Shown here: positions 25,111 through 37,999 of the stretch, piece after piece
Layout: each line of letters opens with the position of its first letter
How positions within the stretch are numbered: position 1 is the first letter of the stretch
NCBI RefSeq assembly: GCF_032854445.1
Contig: NC_088300.1
Coordinates: forward strand, 22,179,608 to 22,243,607
DNA from: Liolophura sinensis
Taxonomy: Eukaryota; Mollusca; Polyplacophora; Chitonida; Chitonidae
DNA length: 64,000 nucleotides
Direction: 5' to 3'
Translations under genes and position numbers: made by a program
Notes under the pieces: model-generated
What the model was told of the DNA's origin: nothing
Databases searched by the model: none
What the model saw: only the letters and a program-made list of their open reading frames with translations

Positions 25111-26039
25111 ATGAAGATGTTTTCTTTGTTAAAAATAGTCATCCTAACTTTGCCTTTCAAAATGTTTGGGGGCTTTATCCAATATTTATTTCCATTTCTT
25201 ACTTGCATTTAAGATTTTGAGTGTTTTAGTGATTCTTCAAATCTGAGAAACTTTCACTATTCTGCTGCATACTGGAAATATTCATGGTGCACTGATGTAG
25301 GTATTAAGAAAGAAAGGGGGCAAATCCACAATCGGAACACTTTAAATTAGATCAATGTTTGAAACTTTCGTTTCCAGAAACTCTAAAATTATACACTGAA
25401 GTTTTAAATTCTAGATGCGTAAGTTTACATACCCAAATAGAATCGGACTCACGTGGAATTGAAATTTGCTTTGGAAAATGGTGTTGCCAAATACTAGTAT
25501 CTGTTTCAACGCCTCCATTCAGGAATACTCAAGCAGAAATGTTCTCTTCTTAATTTTCGTGATGAAACATGTCAGCTAGAGTTATTTCCCTTCACTTTGT
25601 TAGCCGCCGTTACAGGATACATGAGCCCATCGATTTACCTTACTATTTATGCAGTAACTTGAACCCCAAAAGCTCACATCCCACCACGTGCACCATGCAC
25701 TTTTCTCTGCAACACATCAGCAATTAAGCTTGTATGACCACCTAAGGCTGCTATTGCTGGAAATGAATATAGGCGTCACAAGAGACGTTCGTACACATGT
25801 TTCCACAGGTAACAGTTTTCCACAAACCTTCACAGAGGACATTAAACTCCTTTAACTACCCGAATTTCCCTTAGTGAGCTTTCATTTGCCTTTTTGTGGG
25901 TACCACAAAACTTCACTAGGGACGTAAAACACTCTAACCTCTAAGTGTGGTTCAAGTAAGCTTAAGTGCAAATAAAATCCCTTAGTGATATAACAAACTG
26001 CCGTCCTGTGAGCCTACGGAGGTGGCCAGTGAAATGTTC
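25111..26039. other. No gene or repeat recognised
   Basis: Unique-looking sequence. Two related short segments (gtaccacaaaacttcactag near 25905 and cacaaaccttcacagaggac near 25835) suggest a small local duplication. Confidence 0.5.
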
Positions 26040-26730
26040 TACGCAAATGAGTCAAATCAGTATTCAAATTTTGTACCATGCTAGTATATAAGTTTTCAAT
26101 TATCCAAATATATATAATCCAATATTGCGCTTTGATATCAACTGTTCACATATCCGACGTGGCAATCGCGTTCAACACGATGAGTATACCGCCCCTAGCA
26201 CCGGGTTAAGCGGAATTTGACACTTGTGAAGCAGGCGTTCCGGAACACTAATCGCAAAAGAAATCTCCAAAACAACGCTCAACTCAAATTACAAAAAAAA
26301 CCCCTCTAAAACAGTAGAAAGTAAGACATTAGGATTGGGTGAGGTTAAAAGAAGCAGTGAACGGTAGCAATTCAGCCGGGAAGACGCAAAAAATGGTCTT
26401 TGTTTTTAAAATTAATCATTGTCCAAATCGTGTACCGTGCTAATATATACAATGTCGTTGATGAAAAATAGGTATCTCTGATGCCATTTGATTGCAATTG
26501 TCGTATGATTTTCTTTAGCACGATGTATACATCCCCCCTATAGCCTTGGGTAAAATGGTATAATACACGCACAAGTACAATGGTACTGGACAGTCCTTAT
26601 TTAATTATAAAACTTCAGAAACATAGAATAATGAATACAAAGTACATCTTGGAGAGTAAGATCAGAGCAGCGACGATAGGGTGATGGTAGGCAGACAGTC
26701 ACACGTAACCGGTAAAATATTGCCTCTTTT
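26040..26730 (+). repeat. Dispersed repeats R4 and R3
   Basis: R4 blocks occur twice (about 26040-26110 and 26375-26470; shared gtgtaccgtgctaatatata-like block). R3 blocks follow at 26650-26725 (agatcagagcagcgacgata, then cacacgtaaccggtaaaata). Confidence 0.7.
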
Positions 26731-27594
26731 CAATTTACTTTATATAGGGTTTTATTATAATTTTTCATTAAATAGTATCAACTTACAGGTCCCTTATCAG
26801 GAAGACTTAAACCGAATCATTTCAGAAAAATCTCTGCAGGCGTTTGATGGAATATACTTGAGACTATTTTTTGTAGAGATCGTTGGATAGCGTCAGACAG
26901 CACACAGGATGTAAGAAATGCTACAAGACGAGAAAATCTACAAACCACTCATAGGTTTTGGATGCCCGTAAGAAATGTAATTAATATTAAATGTGTATTA
27001 TTACCTAGGAAACAATGTCACTTTTTCTGCTGTACAATATATTTCCGAACAATTTCTAATGCAAGTGGCAATGTTTTCAGATATTTAGGCGTACCCAAGG
27101 TGAAAATGTGTCCCTTCAGGCAAAAGTTTCTTGGTCTAACTGTTGAGAGTAATTATCATTAATCGTTTACGTTTTACCCTGGCCTGATATGGCGAATCGA
27201 TCAAAGAGATAGACACGAAATGCTCCAGGTATATAAAATCCAGTCCTTGGCTCAACTCATTATCTCAATCGATACAATCCTGCATGTACTATAGGTTGAC
27301 TGATTGTGACACTAAGAGCCTAGAAATCATGGCAACATTCGCACCATGGATTTTACCTACAAACCAAGTGTACCTAAACTTGTTGAAATGCAAACAAAAA
27401 TAATACACCAAAAGTAAAGCGGCGAGGCTTCGTGATTAGCTTGTAAGAAAGCCGACAAGGCCGGCAACACCAGGCTAGTCACAAACAAGAAAAAGAAAGT
27501 ATAATTCAAAACTCTACTCAAAGGCAGCAGCTTTGTATTGAACTCAGCAATATATGCCGTAGCAATATCATGGTAACAAGAAAATGCACATGTA

Positions 27595-28645
27595 TTTATA
27601 CTCGAAACATCGGCCTTTCGCACAAAGGTTCCTCACAAATGAATGGAAGCAATGTGACACAGAACACTTTCCTCTGGTCTACAGTTTAATGTCAAGCACT
27701 TTATGCGAAGAACATCGACATTTTGTATAAAGCTTCCTCACAGATGAATGGAAGCCATGTGACACAGAACACTTTCCTCTCGTCTACAGTTTAATGTCAA
27801 GCACTTTATGCAAGGAACATCGACTTTTTGTATAATGGTCCCTACCAGATGAATGGAAGCCATGTGACACAGAACACTTTCCTCTGGTCTACAGTTTAAT
27901 GTCAAGCACTTTATGCTAGGAACATCGACATTTTGTATAAATCTTCCTCACAGATGAATGGAAGCCATGTGACACAGAACACTTTCCTCTGGTCTACAGT
28001 TTAATGTCAAGCACTTTATGCGAGGAACATCGACATTTTGTATAAAGCTTTCTCACAGATGAATGGAAGCCATGTGACACAGAACACTTTCCTCTCGTCT
28101 ACAGTTTAATGTCAAGCGGTTCATGCGAGGAACATCGACTTTTTGTATAAAGCTTCCTCACAGATGAATGGAAGCCATGTGACACAGAACACTTTCCTCT
28201 GATCTACAGTTTAATGTCAAACAGTTTATGCTAGGAACATCGACTTTTTGTATAAAGGTCCCTACCAGATGAATGGAAGCCATGTGACACAGAACACTTT
28301 CCTCTGGTCTACAGTTTAATGTCAAGCACTTTATGCGAGGAACATCGACTTTTTGTATAAAGCTTCCTCACAGATGAATGGAAGCCATGTGACACAGAAC
28401 ACTTTCCTCTCGTCTACAGTTTAATGTCAAGCAGTTTATGCGAGGAACATCGACTTTTTGTATAAAGGTCCCTACCAGATGAATGGAAGCCATGTGACAC
28501 AGAACACTTTCCTCTCGTCTACAGTTTAATGCCAAGCACTTTATGCGAGGAACATCGACTTTTTGTATAAATCTTCCTCACAGATGAATGGAAGCCATGT
28601 GACACAGAACACTTTCCTCAGGTCTACAGTTTGATGTACAGCAGT
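27595..28645. repeat. 105-bp minisatellite, ten units
   Basis: gaatggaagccatgtgacac recurs at 27641 and then every 105 bp through 28586. Units are highly alike. The linker alternates between a 'cttcctcacagat' and a 'gtccctaccagat' form, suggesting two unit types amplified together. The last unit fades at about 28640. No ORF of note crosses it. Confidence 0.95.
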
Positions 28646-31499
28646 TCAAGTGCTGACATCAATCCACTGCACGAGTCACCATTTCTGTGAATCCTCTGAT
28701 AAATGAGCTTTCGATCTGGCTCATACTTGACTCGCGTGTCGTTTTGATTTAACTAACCTCATACTTCTCGTTCAAATGACAGAGCGTCGATACGAGGTGA
28801 AGAGGGCATGACACAAAATAGATATTGCGGCTTTCTTTGATATCAGCTGGAAACTTCGACAGCATACAACAACACAACTGGGACAGTTATTTTGGGGGTG
28901 TCATTAATTTGAAGGTAAATCTCGGTTATTTATGATAAAATGGTACAAATGTTTGCATTATGTACCCCGCAGTTCATTGCACTGAGTAGCAGAATCCATT
29001 GATCGAAGTATCCTTTCATCAGTCTAAGCTCATTTACTTAGGATTATGTGTTGTATACCATATAATCGCTGTACTTCACTAGTACCCATCGTAAAGCCAT
29101 TATTAGATATGTACGTCTTGAAATAATCCCTTGCCTTCACAATAAAATCTCCTACATCAATACACATTTAGGTCTGCTTACATTACATATTTATCAAGAA
29201 GCATTTCCTTTTATGGGAAATATGATCTTGTTACCCTTTGTAAATATATCTTATAAAAGAAAAATTCCGACAATTTGTCAATATATGACAATATTCCGAA
29301 CTATTATTTGATCAACTATTATATATATATAAATCAGCAGCTATAATAAATTTCATTATAATAAATGCTCAAGAGAACATGTATAAGGAAGTATAGGAGA
29401 TGCAACTATGCAATGTAAATCGGACAAACACTTACGCTCAATACCTCAAAGCAAAACGCCCACCTTGTTCATTTCCTTACAAACTAAATACACCTGAAAT
29501 TGAGAAACAAGTGAAAAATCCTTTTATCATTCGCATCGACATTGCCTGTGATTGTACCAATCATCCAAAAGTAACGTGGCTGATCCAAGCAAAAATTGTT
29601 AAACATATACATATGTCCTGATGACACACCAAAGGGTTTTGAGGAGCACAATAAACGTAATAAAGAGATTTGCACAGGTCTACATCGATATTATGTATTA
29701 TGCCCTCTCAGCTGATTTACAGGGAGTCGTGCATTACGCCACACTCTTCAATATTTCACATCTGCATGTATAACAGAACAGTGAGATCAGGAAACCACCG
29801 ACACTAGACAAATCTCCTGACGGAAAGTCACAGCCTAGTTACCGACATTTTGAATAATGCAAGACCAGTAATGTTTAATAAATTTCAATTAGCGTCACTG
29901 CACTTATATTAATCGCCTATTTCTTCTTGAACCGTGGTCCTAGGGCGTTTCTAATTTGCTAGTACTTAAGTATTTACACGAACAGTACACGAAACCCTAA
30001 ATGAGGTAACTGACAAGAGCCTGATTTTGCCCTGTCACGTGTGACCATTTGCCAATTATCACACTGTCGTCGCTGTTCTGGTTGTTATATATGCTGCTGT
30101 CAAATCTCATGTCCCGCCGCCTTACAAGTGAAAATTAAAATAAAAATAGCTGTATGCAGGTGTCAGTCGATCGTCCAACGTAGTTTAGATGCTATTCTGA
30201 ACACATCTTAGTTCTTAAGCTAAGAATAATTCAAAGTCCAGAGCCCGTTGTAGCCATGAAAATCATGCAATTTCCTGACTTAAAGCCGTAACTGACACAG
30301 CTGGGTACCCATAAGCCGATTACAAAGAACCAGTTTTAAGGTGAGTCTAAATCTGAAATTTAAGCGCCATGAAACTGAAAACACCTAACAAGCTTTATGT
30401 GAAGACAAACATATCAAAGTTTGACTCTCCAGGAACATAATCTGCTTATTATATCGATGTTTTACAATTTGAAAACTCAAAACTGGATGCACCTTGAACT
30501 CGCGTTTCAAAACTCGACGTCGACCTTGAATTTTGGGCTCTTGTAGTTTAAAGGCCGATTTAAATGTAGGTGTCGTGTTTTGATTTCACCGAGTTATGGA
30601 GGTTGAAACCAGCGCTTTCTAATGCCATAATTAGAACACCATATTTAAAGCAGCTAAGTAAAACTGTTTTCTCCGTGCGACAAATGGGCCTGCTGTACTC
30701 TTTATACCCTTCATATGACCCTGAATATAAAAAGCGAACACTCACAAAGCTGAGGCAACTGGTGTTCCTGCTGAGAGACATTATGTAGTTTATAGATTGC
30801 TACATTGTGCTCAGGAACTCGACCTCTGATTTGTATACACGCTAGGCTCTAGCCTAGAGATTAGTCGTCTTACCTATAGCCTGTTCACCCATGTGCTACC
30901 GTAAGGCGATGTACGCTTTTATGGTGTAAAACAAGAATCTGAGTTTAATGAAAGCACCCGACCTCACTGTTTGTAACGGCTCCGCCATTGTTGTATAGCT
31001 TATCTCTGCCCGCGGGAAAAATGGCAGGGTGAAACACAGCTATTTACCCAAGCGATTGTTACCATGGTAATTGGGTGCATAAAATACGAACTATCAAAAC
31101 GCAGACAAAAGTAATGGTAATGCGAAGCTTTCAGTATTAGGTGCACGCGAGAGCTAAAGAGCGATAGAGCAGTGTGAAGTGTTGATACGAAAGGCTCATT
31201 GATTGGTCACCCGGAAGCAGAGGTCGCGTGCTGATATAAACAGGAAGATGTAAAAGAACCACGAAGAGCAAAGAGTTACAAAGTAGGAATTCGTCAACAG
31301 GAGTAGAAGCACTAGGAATGTTTTTAATTTGCAATCAGCGATCTGTAGCTTAGCTCAAAATTGACTAATTATGCAGAGTTTATCACGTCATTTATTCCAT
31401 GTGGTTCCATAGTATTCGCGGATTCAATCAGTTATCGGACACGGTGTGAATATATATAAGAACAAAGCACTTAGAGCAAAACCATAGAAACAAGGACAG
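28646..31499. other. Mostly unique non-coding DNA
   Basis: Contains the inverted R3 fragment at 30023-30092. An unexplained 73-codon ORF at 30570-30788 has a Lys/Arg-rich C-terminal half. I assign no function to it. Confidence 0.5.
30023..30092 (-). repeat. R3 fragment, inverted
   Basis: gtcacgtgtgaccatttgcc and ttatcacactgtcgtcgctg are the reverse complement of the R3 core found at 24820-24880. Confidence 0.75.
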
Positions 31500-31890
31500 T
31501 GTGATCACTTTTATACAAAAGTGAAATATCAGGATTTTCTTCACTGATAAAAGTAATATCTCACTGGTCAGAGCTAGATATCACATTTGTTATTACACAC
31601 CCCGACGCTATGACGTCACAGTGCTACAATTTCTTTTAGGACGTTCCAATGCCGGCTTAGCAGAATGACACCACAATACAGGTTCAGTCAACTTTAACAT
31701 TTTTACGCCACGCAGCAAGACACGGCGTCATACAAGACGCCATGTCTTGCTAAACATTGCTTAAACTTGTTAAATTAAACAAAATCACGATATTGTCAAA
31801 ATACAAATAATAAATAGAGTATTGCACAGTGTAGGCTGAATATCATAAATATTTTTCTCTGAAAGGTGGAAATGATAACCCACGAGACCT
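31500..31890 (+). repeat. Repeat F1, first copy
   Basis: Shares blocks with 42640-42925: aggattttcttcactg, gagctagatatcac..ttgtt, cacaccc..cgc.atgacgtcac, and tattgcacagtg. Between these it holds a palindromic part (gacggcgtcat / atacaagacgcc..gtctt). Confidence 0.75.
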
Positions 31891-31935
31891 CTCTCGTTAG
31901 TTGTAAGTTAGGAGGTTATGTTCATATTATCAGAT

Positions 31936-32198
31936 CGGCACCGATGGCTCAATTGGTAGAGCGTCTTCTTCTGGGGCGGTAGATCCAGTAAAACCTTGGT
32001 CGAGTGACATCTTAGACCTTAAAAGTGGAAACTGTGGCTTCCTCGCTTGGTGTTTAGCATTAAGGGGATAGTGCAACGACTGGTTGACCCGTTACAGTAA
32101 AATTGCTCGGGTGGGGCGGATTACTTGCCTTCGGTAAGGCAATGCCTTCGAGAAGGGTATGACTAAAAAAATTGGTAAGTACAACGTTAAACCCCAAG
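31936..32198 (+). mobile_element. SINE family S2 with tRNA-like head
   Basis: It begins ggcaccgatggctcaattgg+tagagcg, a clear box A of a tRNA-derived Pol III promoter. The family core follows (cctcgcttggtgtttagcat, aacgactggttgacccg, gctcgggtggggcgg), then the tail gtacaacgttaaaccccaag. A (actcactcgc)n simple repeat follows to 32245. It lacks tRNA folding in the anticodon and T arms, so it is not a tRNA gene. Confidence 0.85.
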
Positions 32199-32246
32199 CA
32201 CTCACTCGCACTCACTCGCACTCACTCGCACTCACTCGCACTCACT
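32198..32246. repeat. (CACTCACTCG)n simple repeat
   Basis: About five decamer units directly after the S2 SINE tail, probably its variable 3' tail expanded. Confidence 0.85.
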
Positions 32247-33084
32247 AATAATGTCAGGATCTAGGGTGACTTACCTGCGCTACTGGCTGTCATTTGCTGT
32301 TAGACGATACGAAATGTCTTTGTGTATGACACCCACGCGCCAATTCAAAGGTATTATTCTCTTGAAACGAGCAATCAAGACCTTGGCTATCGCCATTGCC
32401 GTTTTCAGTTTCCTGTTGTGCATCACTGGACGACTGCCAGTGTAATTTCCACGTGTCACACTGCCACTGTCAATCAGAAACCTGGAATACCACGTACATC
32501 ATGAACGCGCCTCTTTCCTGCACTCAGATCCCTGCTGAAGATCCCTATGGTGATACCCCTGCTATACGCACATGCATCTGGACGAAGCCATGGCCTGAAG
32601 TGCCAGTTTAATTGGCTTCCATTTCTCGGGCGAGTCTATAAATCAGTAGAAATGAAACCTGATGGCAGAAATTATCCGCATTGCTGCTCATGGCATACGA
32701 CTGCCGGCTGTTAAAATATGGTCTGTACTAGTACTCCAGATTGTCTTGGGAATAACCGAAACGTAAGACAGGCTTGTGGTATGACACGATCATGAGAGCG
32801 AAATACATGTACATCCTGTCTGTTGCAAAAGTGATCCAAATTATGGTGAGAAGTGACATGTTTGATTGCCACAGGCTTCTGTCAGAACTGGACGACGGCT
32901 CGTCGATCATAAATCATCCAAATGATTGTGAGAAGGGTAAGCCTAGTCGTGACCCCAGTGAGGAAAAATGCCCGCCTTAATTCGCCAGGAATGATCTAGT
33001 TGTCGGAGAAATTATACAACTGCTCTGAGTAGAATACAACAGCCTGTCGAAGATATAACCCGCGCCAGTGTGAAAAGGTTTCGG
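32247..33084. other. Unassigned, possible membrane-anchor ORF
   Basis: A 64-codon ORF at 32251-32445 ends in a basic stretch plus a hydrophobic TLAIAIAVFSFLLCI segment, like a signal anchor. No partner exon follows in phase. The adjoining 32774-32980 ORF is unrelated. Low support. Confidence 0.25.
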
Positions 33085-33770
33085 TAACAACTGTCTGTTA
33101 TGTAAATCATTCCAGCTGATGTGAGTAAGGTACGCCTGTTGTCAGAAAACTGACCCCTGCTGATGTGAATAAGGTATACCCGTTGTCACAGAACTGATCC
33201 CAGCTAATGTGAGTAAGGTATACCCGTTGTCATAGAACTGATCCCAGCTGATGTAAGATGTACCCGTTGTCACAAAACTGATCCCAACTAAAGTGAGTAA
33301 GGTACACACGTTGTCACAGAACTGATCCCAACTAATGTGAGTAAGATACACCCGTTTTTAACAGAACTGATCCCAGCTGAAGTGAGTAAGGTATACCTGT
33401 TGAAGTGAGTAAGGTATACCTGTTATCACAGAACTGATCCCAGCTGATGTGAGTAAGGTATACCCGTTGTCACAGAGTTTATCCCCGCTAATGTGAGTAA
33501 GGTACACCCGTTTTTAACAGGACTGATCCAAGCTGATGTGAGTAAGGTACATCCGTTTGTGAGAGAACTGATCCCTGTTGATATGAGTAAGGTATACCCA
33601 TTTATCACAGAACTTATCCCAGCTGATGTGAATAAGGTACACCTGTTGTCACAGAACTGATCCCAGTTGATGTGTTTAAGGTATACTCGTTTGTCACGGA
33701 GTTTATCCCAGCTGATGTGAGTAAGGAGTGCCCGTTTGTTAAAGAAATTATCAAGACTATTGTGAGAAGG
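33085..33770. repeat. 44-bp minisatellite, about 15 units
   Basis: Units start gtgagtaaggtatacccgtt and continue gtcacagaactgatcccagc+tgat. Starts lie 44 bp apart at 33121, 33165 and 33209. Later units vary in length. Minus-strand ORFs through it come from the repeat. Non-coding. Confidence 0.92.
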
Positions 33771-35049
33771 TTACACTCTCTTGTGTAAGGTGTCTACGGT
33801 GTGGACAGCTGTGAGAGTAAACGTCTGTCTATCTTGTGGTCCGTGTATCGGGCAAGTTTGGCAACGAGGTACTCCAACGTGTCACACGAATTATTCAGAC
33901 TGGTGAGAGTGTGGTATTTCCGACTGGAACCCTCTCTTGGGATCCCCGCATACTATTGCACTGTGATATATCACCGGAATAACAATGCACAATTTCCGAA
34001 GGGGATAAAGGCGGCTTATATATCGCTGGAGATAAAATCAGGAAAGCGATTTATAAATAAATGAATGAGAATGACATCAGTGAGGTGGTATCCGTCTCAT
34101 ATTTATCAGAAGTGACGCAAACCCTATAAGTGCGCGAATAACGCTCCGCACAGCGAACGAGTGTTCCTCGTCGCTCAGGTGTCTGACAGACTATAGCAGT
34201 GGCGGAAACGCACTACGGCTCAGGTTATCCAGGGGGATGTGTAATTTATTTTCCCCCTCCCTTTGTATCCGATCCTTGCCGGACTACATCTTCAGTGAAG
34301 GACTGTATAAAAACGAGTGTACTGATATATCCGTTCGATCCACCCTCAAAGGATTTTTCTCCGTCATATCTGTGTGCACAGAACGCTGGTTCACACACAT
34401 GAATACATGCTGTGTGTATAACAAATGTGAGGATAAAAAATGGTCACCAACGCCTAAGCTGCCAGTAGTGTCTAAAAATAGTTCCCGTAAGATCACAGAC
34501 TAGGCAAACCTCTAATCAAGCGAAAGGCAATCGACCAGCAAGTGACAACGTTTTAGACATATTGATATAAAGGTTGACGTTTCACTGTTGCAATGTTCAG
34601 ATGACAACTTTCACTTTCGCCACGGCCTATTAATAATAATATATCGCATTTTTTAAAGAACTGCAAAGATATGTTTATGACGCTAGTCTTGATTTGAGCT
34701 TAAAATGGCGGACGCAAGCAGAAGACCTGCACATTACAATGTCCTGTGCTTTATCGCTCTTTCACGTACGAACGGTGTGGCCAGAATCTATGGAGCTCTG
34801 CTTAACACGATACATCTACATGCACAACCCTACCGTATACAGCCGGAGCATCAAGCTGAGGCATGTATATGCATCACGTGAAATTACACTGGCACCTTAA
34901 TTGGATGTATGAACAGTGGTAATTAAAGGCTAACTAAGACACATATTTTTAATTAGCGACACCAAATAAAGGGAACTAACATGATACGCGAATATTTACG
35001 TGAACAGCTAGAGTAAATAAGTTAGTTAAAGAGTTCGGAAAGAGGGTAA
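33771..35049. other. No gene supported
   Basis: Several overlapping ORFs of 66-88 codons on both strands, no motif or splice pattern. Confidence 0.55.
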
Positions 35050-35530
35050 AACCAGAGCTGGCAAATGTTCACACGTAACCGGTGTAAGATCTATTGTAAG
35101 TCTGCCTTAGTTTTGTTCTAACTGTCCATGTAAAGGCTTAAAATGTAGTAACTTATATACCCCGGCAGCATGGCTTTAACGGAGGCCTCCGTGGCTCAAT
35201 TTGTTAGCGCGCCGGCGCAGCGTAATGACCCAGAAGCCTCTCACCATTTCGGGCGCTCATGCTGGCTTCCTCTCCGGCCGTATGTGGGAAGGCAACTTGC
35301 GGATGATCGTGGGTTTCCTCCGGTCTCTGCCCGGTTTCCTCCCACCATAATGCTGGCCGCCGTCGTATAAGTGAAATATTCTTGAGTACGTAAAACACCA
35401 ATCAAAGAATAAATAAACCATGGGTTTAACAGAATTAGGTACAAATTAAAAATTGCAATTTATTAGATGTCATCGGTTTAGAAAGACTAAAAATTTTGTG
35501 TTGTCTTCACATTTGATAAACAATCATCTT
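35050..35530 (+). repeat. R3 element split by an S1 SINE
   Basis: R3 blocks occur on both sides of the SINE: gggtaaaaccagagctggca and cacacgtaaccggtgtaaga before it, and tttaacagaattaggta..aat and gtgttgtcttcacatttgat after it. The uninterrupted order is seen at 24805-25110. Confidence 0.82.
35181..35418 (+). mobile_element. S1 SINE, full length, inserted in R3
   Basis: It has the complete tRNA-like head (ggaggcctccgtggctcaat + ttgttagcgcg), the core, and an (aaat) tail. The duplication catggctttaac (35169-35180) / catgggtttaac (35419-35430) marks the insertion. This is the best full-length reference copy in the window. Confidence 0.93.
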
Positions 35531-35604
35531 AAAAATGCTAAGGGACCATTCCTCAGGATTGCTTAGTCCACCAGCAGAATCCTGGTTTACAACGTGAAAG
35601 ACTA

Positions 35605-35690
35605 CAGCTTAGAGAGTAAAACCAGAGCAGCGATATCGGTATATATGAAGTTCACCAATGATCACACCTAACCGGAGTAATGCGGTCTGT
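35605..35690 (+). repeat. R3 fragment
   Basis: agagagtaaaaccagagcag, then cacacctaaccggagtaatg. Confidence 0.7.
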
Positions 35691-36442
35691 ATACCTCATT
35701 TAAGGTTTTCAGTTCGAAAAGTACTGAACACGATAAAACCATAGGCCCTATCGTTATGATCAAGTAATGAATCCTTAGCGTTTCATCAGTACCTTCATAT
35801 CATAGAAATAGTAATTGTCCCAATACGTAGTAATCAATAATCTGAGAAAAAATAGGTTATCACAGGGCCTACAGAACAGCAAGGTTCAAGCTTGCAGGTC
35901 GACAGGCCAACATTATAAAGTCGAAATTATACAAATTGTTATGGTGTGATTTCTATCGTACCCAGCGGTACGCCTAGAAAGACAGCTTATCCAAGCTAAC
36001 AGGCAATATGTTCGAAATTACCACTTTAAATATTCATACAATTACATGCATAATGCTCACGGCAAGCTCATATCCAAGGAGGCATAGTGGTCGGATAAAT
36101 GTCGATCGTACGAAACAAATGCTCTACAAAAAATGTTTTATGAACACTTCCCATGTAAACAGATGCACCAGTTGTTCATGAAATGCAGAATTAATTAAGA
36201 TAAGCTTCAGGATTCTAGCATTGTTTACACATGACAGATCTAACTTGTGTTGGCATAAAATTCACCCAGTTTGTATTATGAAAAATTCCGTTTCCGTCGC
36301 CCCAGGCAGAAAACTATACCATGATCAGCCCGGTGTCATCATATTAACGTTTGTGTGTATGTTTGGGTTTTACATCGTACAGTTTTTCAGTCATATGACG
36401 ACGAGGAGTCGTTCGGTGTTTGTACATATATTGTGTCTTCGT

Positions 36443-36565
36443 GTGGCAGGCCGAGCCCATGTCGTTAAAGTGCTGCCGCCACCGAAGTATCATGCTGAAG
36501 ACACCAGACATGACACACCAACCAGTCACATGACGCTGGACCAACCAGTCCTGTTTAACGGTCTA
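36443..36565 (-). mobile_element. S2 SINE fragment
   Basis: On the minus strand it reads gtgactggttggtgtgtcat, gtctggtgtcttcagcatga, then ggtggcggcagcactttaac. This matches the S2 copy at 43265-43365. A 119-codon plus-strand ORF here (36221-36580) runs into it and is not a gene. Confidence 0.75.
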
Positions 36566-37344
36566 GATCGGTATAGATAGAAATCGTGCTCGACGTCAGT
36601 ATTTCATTATTTCTCTTATCTTTAATTAAGTAACCCATACTATAGACAAAGGGACAATGCTTCACGTTTCGCAATGGTGTAAGGACAAATCCCTGAATGT
36701 GGATCCATATCCCAGTAATTACCCTAATGTAATGAATTAGTGCTTGTGCCATGGCCACGATGTGCATACAAACAGACAGATAGACGCCCACAAAAACATA
36801 AACTCATTTTGTGAGGGTAATTAAGGGGTTATTTACGTGTGAGAAAATTTCTCCACCTCGAACCCAATAAAGCGGGACATCTTGCTCATCGCAAGGCAGT
36901 TGTCGGCATTTATTTCTTTCTTTGTCGTTCAATAAAGGGTTATTTTGAGTCTTACACGGGAGGAAGTTTCTCACCTTCTGGAAATCGCTATTAGCAATCG
37001 TGGGCAAGCTGATGTGGAATCTCCGTTGAAACGAGACAACAGGTCAGTTGAAGCATGCGAAGCATGTGTGTCAGCCATGACATATCGGCCTAATCATTTT
37101 GCCTTCAGGCTAATTTCCACAGCAGAATTGGGTGTTACACTTTGCATTTGTCAGATCTACACGATGATCAATAGAGGATCTCTTACCATGGCTAGAACTG
37201 TCAATCACTTTATTGGGGACAGGTGATCAGCATCAGTTGATCACACACCTGCATGAGGCTTGGGTCATCTTGACTTATGGCCGATTACATTCACGAAATT
37301 CACGAAATTTTCGACTTGGGTCAACATTTTAAATCTATGCGTCG

Positions 37345-37465
37345 AAGTAGACATTCGTATACCAGCCATCAACCAAAGTGGGCGTTCTGAGTCAATACTC
37401 CCAAGGCCATTTCTCAAAACGACTTTCATAACACAAGTTCAATACAGTATATCAAGTGTAGAAAG
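37345..37465 (+). repeat. R4 fragment
   Basis: tagacattcgtataccagcc, atcaaccaaagtgggcgttc, then gagtcaatact..caagg. It shares upstream tgcgtcgaa with 39723. Confidence 0.7.
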
Positions 37466-37786
37466 ATGTTAGGTGAGGAGTTTGGCGCTTCCGCACGACA
37501 TGATCAACGATTTAATTTCAAAATTTGAAATGTATAATCAAAAATTGAAATCACATTTGAACGGTTTTTTTCTTCAATCTTTTGTGTTAAAATTGTGAAT
37601 ACGCCTGGCTGTGTTTGTTAGTTGAAACATTAGATATACAGTTTGACATGACATAAAATCTACACTTCGGCAAAATGATCGCACGCGATCCATTGCTTAA
37701 GCCTTTTCCCCCAAGAATGAAGACAAGCCATACAGTTGGTATTTCTTATTAAACTCAATATCCTTAGTTATATTATAAAGCCTCAC

Positions 37787-37835
37787 ACAAAGAATACATG
37801 GGGCATGTATCAGACATAGCCCATGTATTCTTTGT
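37787..37835. repeat. 16-bp perfect hairpin
   Basis: acaaagaatacatggg (37787-37802) and its exact reverse complement (37820-37835) are separated by 17 nt. No poly-U or structured RNA family is recognised around it. Confidence 0.85.
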
Positions 37836-37999
37836 ACTCAGTAGAATAAGAATCAATCAGAACCAAAAGAAAACAGATTAATCAATAATTCGGCCATGCA
37901 AATTTCTATCCAGGAAATTTGATAATACTCTATATATGGCGCCCTGGAAATGGTGGCGTCAAACAGGCGATGAAAGCTCAAAGATAGCCCTAAAAATGC

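Noticed and set aside
27357-27623. 88-codon minus ORF with two hydrophobic stretches
   Set aside because: Overlaps the edge of the 105-bp array and lacks partner exons; hydrophobic ORFs arise easily in T-rich DNA.
31936-32010. tRNA gene
   Set aside because: Good box A, but the anticodon and T arms do not fold and a SINE core follows; it is the head of S2.
32728-32910. Minus ORF resembling a receptor fragment
   Set aside because: Only one hydrophobic segment, no conserved receptor motif, no in-phase splice sites.
36221-36580. 119-codon plus ORF with a hydrophobic segment
   Set aside because: Its second half is the reverse of an S2 SINE fragment.
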